From Druceiella hillmani (taxonomy: Eukaryota > Arthropoda > Insecta > Lepidoptera > Hepialidae), in contig JAYKKI010000074.1 of the NCBI GenBank assembly GCA_039881145.1, positions 10,171,501 to 10,235,500 on the forward strand: a DNA stretch of 64,000 nt, given 5' to 3'. The position numbers and the translations under genes were made by a program. The notes below the pieces were generated by a model. It worked only from the letters and a program-made list of their open reading frames with translations, ran no database searches and was not told where the DNA came from. Shown one piece after another: positions 59,737 to 64,000 of this stretch; position 1 is the first letter of the stretch; each line of letters opens with the position of its first letter.

Positions 59737-60140
59737 GGTCCCGTAGCCATGCAAAGAACCCTTATGCTCATATGTACGTCATATCTGTACGTCCGTCCGT
59801 CTATCTGTTTATATACCCAACCTAATTATTCTTCTATCCCTTACAAAGAAAAATATAGCAAAAAAACTATTGCTTTCGAGTGGGTATGAGTGAATGGACC
59901 AGATAAAATAGAAATGAACCATTTTATTGCCTCATTCTAGAAATATTTGGGCTCAAAGTTATGAACATTAATTCCCCCCACCCCTCCGCTCTACTTTTAA
60001 TAAAGTGTTCAAAGAAAATTAAAACGTAGAGAAATATTACTCTCACCAGTAAATCCAAGGAACATTAGAATGGATTTCCAAACACAAACAATTTAATTTT
60101 TTTTTAATAAAATTTCATCCCTTAACGAAGAATTTATTGG
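59737..60140 (-). repeat. Right arm of inverted duplication inside unit B
   Basis: Inverted copy of 58836-59331. The spacer segment 59404-59570 matches unit A 55020-55175 in reverse, so spacer and right arm were inverted together. From 60135 on, the sequence is again collinear with unit A. Confidence 0.92.
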
Positions 60141-61494
60141 AAATTCTTGTAATAATTTACCCGTGCATCTTTTAAAGTATAAAGTGCCTATTTCTGGAAA
60201 AAACGTAGTTCCGAATAAATTTATTCTATGAGTCAGTGTTATTCACATACAAATATTTAATAAAGTCCTATTATTAGAACTTCTAATCAAAAGAAGTAGT
60301 ATTTTGAATAATGATATATGTCTATTGTATAATTAATAAAATTATCCAGAAAAACTGTTTTGTAAGAGAAGTTTCTTACTAGCGTGTTCTTGGGCTATAT
60401 TTTTATTGTAAGACCGGATAAATCCAAGTTTAATTATTTACTGAAGAATAAGAATGTTATTCAAACAATTGTGGTTAAAGTGATTAGAGTCAAAACAGTC
60501 AAAAAATGTTTTACACGATTTCTTTAAGCTTAAGCCACAAATCAAAATATATATAGTTAGACGTATACATTAAGATATTTTATGAAAGTACTAAAAATTT
60601 CAAATATATATTTACTTAATTTAAATGAAAACACTTCCTTATTCTATGAAAATTCAAAAGCAGTTTAAAATGCAGTTTTTCTTTTTCAACGATGGTCACG
60701 TGAATAAATGGAAACGTGGAAACCAAGATCGTAACTTTATTATCTTAAAAGTCTGTAAGGAAAGTAAAAGATTTGAAAAAAACTTTAATTGACAAAGTGA
60801 TTCCAAAGACATTTAATACGCTATATATTGGAGAAGGAGTTAAAAAAATAATGTAAAAAAGTAAAATAAAATAAATAATTAAAGCCATAAAGGACACTGG
60901 ACAAAATGAACTGAAGAACAACATTGGTGATGGACAACGAAAAGTTTTAATTCAGTAATGTTACAATAATTATATACTGATATCTGCAAATTTAGTTATG
61001 AAAATAATCACCTTTTTACTATTTTTTGGTTCCTTATGTTCAAATGGATTCAAAATAGAACAATATACTATGATAAAAAATACACTTACAATAAATCCAA
61101 GCATTTTGAAATGAATTATTTGTTTTATTAATATCAGTCACAGACATAATGTGTGTCTCGTAACTCAACTGTTAGCGAATACCTCATTATGTAATAAAAT
61201 GCAAATTTATTCTATATTATAATTAAGCTATCACAAAATTCTCATTTGCACGTTAGGATTGCGTGACCGAATTACGTTTCCGTAAATTTTATTCAAAAAC
61301 GTACGATAATATGCTAAATTGCAAATGTAAGGCTGAATAGGTCCCAACGGTCTAATGAAGGAGTATGCGTACCCTTAGCTAACAGGTAAGTGGTGTAGGG
61401 CTGCATAACAATGTCTAACGTCAACTGTTTTGACGTGCAAAGTAGTTGGATCTTTTTCGTGTGTCGTATAGATAACGAGAACAAACCGGACAAT

Positions 61495-61965
61495 ATCAAA
61501 TGGAAATGGAGTCGGCATAGTCCTCGACCAAAATCTAAAGCAACGAATAACTAAGGTAGAAGGAGGAGTGACAGAATTATGAGTATAAAGATAGCCCTGG
61601 ATAATCTTTCTTCTTTAAATATTATATCAGTCTACGCTTCACAAGCGGGTAGCTCACAGGAAAGAAGCTTTCTGGGAGAATCTCCACGACATCAAACAGT
61701 CCATACCTATGGATAAAAGAGAATTATGATCGGTGGAGACTTAAATGTGCATGTAGGATATATTATAAAAGAGCCCATGGTATCCTAGGATTTGGTACCT
61801 TAAATGCCCAGAGGGAGAACTATCATCAAAATGGCAACTCAGTTCAATTTAGCTATCGTGAACACTTTCTTCAAAAAGGAAAGCGAGCATCCTATAACAT
61901 ATGAGAGTGGCACTATAATCTCGCAAATAGATGATTTAATGGTTTAAAGATTATAAGGTCATATC
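61495..61965 (+). pseudogene. LINE apurinic-type endonuclease domain, broken
   Basis: In the family this domain nicks target DNA to prime reverse transcription. Successive frames read GNGVGIVLDQN, then IMSIKIALDN and NIISVYASQAG, then IGGDLNVHVG, and finally QFNLAIVNTFFKKESEHP with YESGTIISQIDDLMV. These are the conserved 'NGVG', 'IISAYAPQ', 'GDLNGHVG' and 'VVNTFF...TY-SG--SQIDY' blocks of CFDP2-like proteins, in order. The GDLN catalytic block is present. The final Ile-Asp-Asp replaces the usual Ile-Asp-Tyr. At least two frameshifts and several stops are visible, and the N-terminal third of the domain is missing. Confidence 0.8.
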
Positions 61966-62139
61966 TGGGGTGGCTCCCATCATACAACTACTACCACTAG
62001 CTTACTTAAGATTGAAGGTGATACCTTTATCAAAGAGCTGAAGAAGTATTTCGATTCTGATATAATAATCAGCGGAATGAGCTTCATTCTTTCTGTCTGA
62101 TAACAGCTAAGATAAGTTTAGGCATATCTAAGGGAAGAT

Positions 62140-63860
62140 TAAAAACCAACAAATATCCTATCTGTTTGAAGGAAGAAGTAAAACTGACAAAGGAATAAAA
62201 GTATGCCTTTAAAAAGTAACAGACTTCAGGATCAGCGCCGAAAAAGACGAATATAAAGAAGCAAAGAAAGTAGCAAAGTCCTATGAAGCAGTCGCAAGAG
62301 GGAATGCAGACTCTTCTTTTACGAGAGTTTAGAAGTGAATAAGAATGCAATTGGGCATGGCAAGATAGCAATGGAGGTGTAGAAAAGGGCTGCGATCACT
62401 GTACTGCCTACCACTAAGCCTGGCTCACAAACTTTTTCAATAAAATTATGATTAACGGAAAGGTTCCGAACATGTGGAGAATCAGCAGCATAATCCCTTT
62501 CTATAAAAACAAAAGAGATGTAGCAAATTCCAGTAACTATCAAGGTATTAAACTGACGTCTCGTACCTAAAAAAATTGGAAATTGTCCTCGCGAATCGAC
62601 TACACAAAATTATCAAAGTTTCCCCTAACCATTGCGGATTCACCAGTAAAATGGGAACGACAGATGCTATACACGATTTGAAGATTATGATAGAAAAGAA
62701 TAGATCACGTAAGAAAGACCTACATCTTGTATTTATCGACTTAGAAAAAAAATTTTGATCGCGTACCTAGAGATCTGCTTTCAGATCATAATTGGAACCG
62801 GAACATTACATACCCTTGATTATATATCTATACCAAGGGATAACAAGTATTAGTAGCCCCTTAGGCCAGAGTGACAAATTTGGAGTTAAGGTCAGAGTTC
62901 ACCAAGGATCCAAAATTAACCCTTATTGGTTAACCTAGTTTTGTACTATATCGCGGAAAACAAAAACCTGCACCTTGGACACTGCTGTACGCTGATGATG
63001 TAGTTCTTAGTGCTGAAACTCAAATAATATATCAAGAACAACTAAATGGCAACACGCAATAGAGAGGCCAGGTCTTAGAGTGAACAGAGACAAGACTGAA
63101 TACATGTGGTGTGATATGTCTGAAAATTAGCGCCAACGACGACTCATCAGTGATGATCGAAGGAACATATCTGAAGAAGCTAAATCAGTTTAACTATCTC
63201 GGTTCAGTCGCAGCTCTGAAAAACAGCACCGAAAAATACATCCATCATAGAATGGTGGACGTCTTTTCCAGTGATGTTAGTTATCTCCATTTTAGCTATG
63301 CCAACTAAAATGCAGATCACTAACCAATAAGTTAGTGATCTCCATCGTCACATAATAATGTGACATATAATAATGTGACGCTAGAATGCCCATGAAACTC
63401 ATAGATCGAGTTTACAAGCAAACAGTATGGCCAACATTGATATACGGGAGAAAGATGGACGAACAAAAGATGCATGTCACAGAAATCAAAATGCTGCGTT
63501 GGGCTGGAGAGCTACAAGACTGGACATAATAAAAAATTAGTACATTAGATTAACCTTTAAAGTCGTAAAACTTAAAGAAAAGCTGCGAGAAAATCGCTTG
63601 TCTTGGTACGGACACGTTATGAGGCCAACAAAGACAATATGACCAAAGCAGTATTAAAAATAGGAGAAGGAAAGAGAAGCCGAAGTCAAACCGCTGCCAC
63701 CTGGAAGAGCACTATAGATACAGATTTTAAAATTATAAATTTCAACTTAATGACAACACACGGTAGGATATTGTGACAAAAACGTAAAAGGAGAGCTGAC
63801 CCCAAATGAGATATGGGACCGTAGCCAGGAGAAAGTAAAAGAAGTATAAGACAACTAGAA
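62140..63860 (+). pseudogene. LINE reverse transcriptase, broken
   Basis: Blocks in order: EYKEAKKVAKSYEAVARGNA (about 62250-62310); NKIMINGKVPNMWR with SSIIPFYKNK and NSSNYQGIKL (62440-62555); a 60-codon frame 62576-62758 with GTTDAIHDL and DLHLVFIDLEK (first catalytic Asp); LLYADDVVLS near 62986-63015 (YADD, both catalytic Asp kept); KLNQFNYLGSV within 63111-63308; and near the C-terminus MLRWAGELQDWT and LRENRLSWYGHVMR. These are diagnostic of RTE/CFDP2-like elements. The region around the conserved QGS-block is degraded and about 60 residues before YADD are poorly aligned. Multiple stops and frameshifts mean it cannot act in cis. Confidence 0.85.
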
Positions 63861-64000
63861 TTATTTAAATACAGGACTGAGGACATGATGTGTAGTCAGT
63901 ACGTGAGGTAGGGAAAGTTTTGAATCCTAAATTTTGTTTGATCATGCTGATTGTCCGTATCTCCTTTTATTGGCTCTAATGTAGGTGGTATGTGAATACG

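Larger units (their letters stand above)
61480..63890 (+). mobile_element. Decayed RTE-type (CFDP2-like) LINE insertion
   Basis: About 2.4 kb present in unit B and absent from unit A. The flanks GATAACGAGAA and GTCAGTACGTGAGG correspond to GACAACGATAA and GTTAGTACGTGAGA in unit A, where only about 55 bp lie between them. It carries an endonuclease and a reverse transcriptase in the order typical of RTE-like LINEs, 5'-truncated within the endonuclease. No poly-A or simple tail is obvious at the 3' side and no target-site duplication is clear. Confidence 0.85.
58210..64000. repeat. Tandem segmental duplication, unit B (runs off the window)
   Basis: Collinear with unit A but longer, because it carries an inverted duplication (58836-60140), an indel of about 80 bp near 61160-61240 and a LINE insertion (61480-63890). 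Divergence from unit A is considerable, so the duplication is not recent. Confidence 0.85.

Overview
The window reads as non-coding, repeat-dense nuclear DNA of an arthropod, most likely an insect. It is strongly A+T-rich (I estimate about 70% by eye) and has long (TA)n tracts. It has no operons and no long open frames. The recognisable protein remnants all come from retroelements typical of insect genomes: gypsy/errantivirus-like integrase and envelope, an RTE-type (CFDP2-like) LINE, and a Jockey-type LINE fragment. I cannot name the species or order. I found no complete host gene; the best host-gene candidate is one exon-like block at 12575-12677.

Layout. 1-12.5 kb: A+T-rich spacer with a (TA)n tract, a 315-bp foldback element (4386-4700) and a decayed errantivirus integrase on the minus strand (8420-9260). 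12.5-28 kb: the candidate exon, the first copy of a palindromic repeat family, a small GC-rich block (18693-18795) and two degenerate arrays with units of about 120 bp (18963-19345; 26165-26700). It also holds a hairpin of precursor-microRNA shape (22271-22331), a near-perfect hairpin (25036-25077) and copy 1 of a three-copy repeat (23913-24275). 28-43 kb: two LINE reverse-transcriptase fragments, a 31-bp-stem hairpin (34224-34290), copy 3 of the three-copy repeat in reverse (38988-39180) and otherwise spacer.

43.5-49.4 kb: a large inverted duplication, with arms 43597-44358 and 48520-49281 of equal length. It encloses a palindromic element and a decayed envelope gene of an insect errantivirus, followed by a plausible 3' LTR. 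An unexplained 117-codon open frame runs out of the right arm.

54-64 kb: a tandem segmental duplication with a period of about 4.2 kb (unit A from 54010, unit B from 58210). Unit B alone carries an inverted duplication (58836-60140) and a decayed RTE-type LINE of about 2.4 kb (61480-63890). This gives a relative order of events: duplication, then inversion and LINE insertion.

The observation I rate highest is in the palindromic repeat family (15622-15785, 27696-27722, 41783-41835, 45807-46026, 52565-52708). Four half-sites carry a conserved core resembling a type I hammerhead ribozyme: CUGAAGA, a short stem II, GAAAC, then a very short self-complementary stem III ending in GUC or GUA. Penelope-like elements and retrozymes are known to carry hammerheads of this style. 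Whether this family is active or belongs to those groups is inference. The viral envelope remnant is broken by stops and frameshifts and is only described here.
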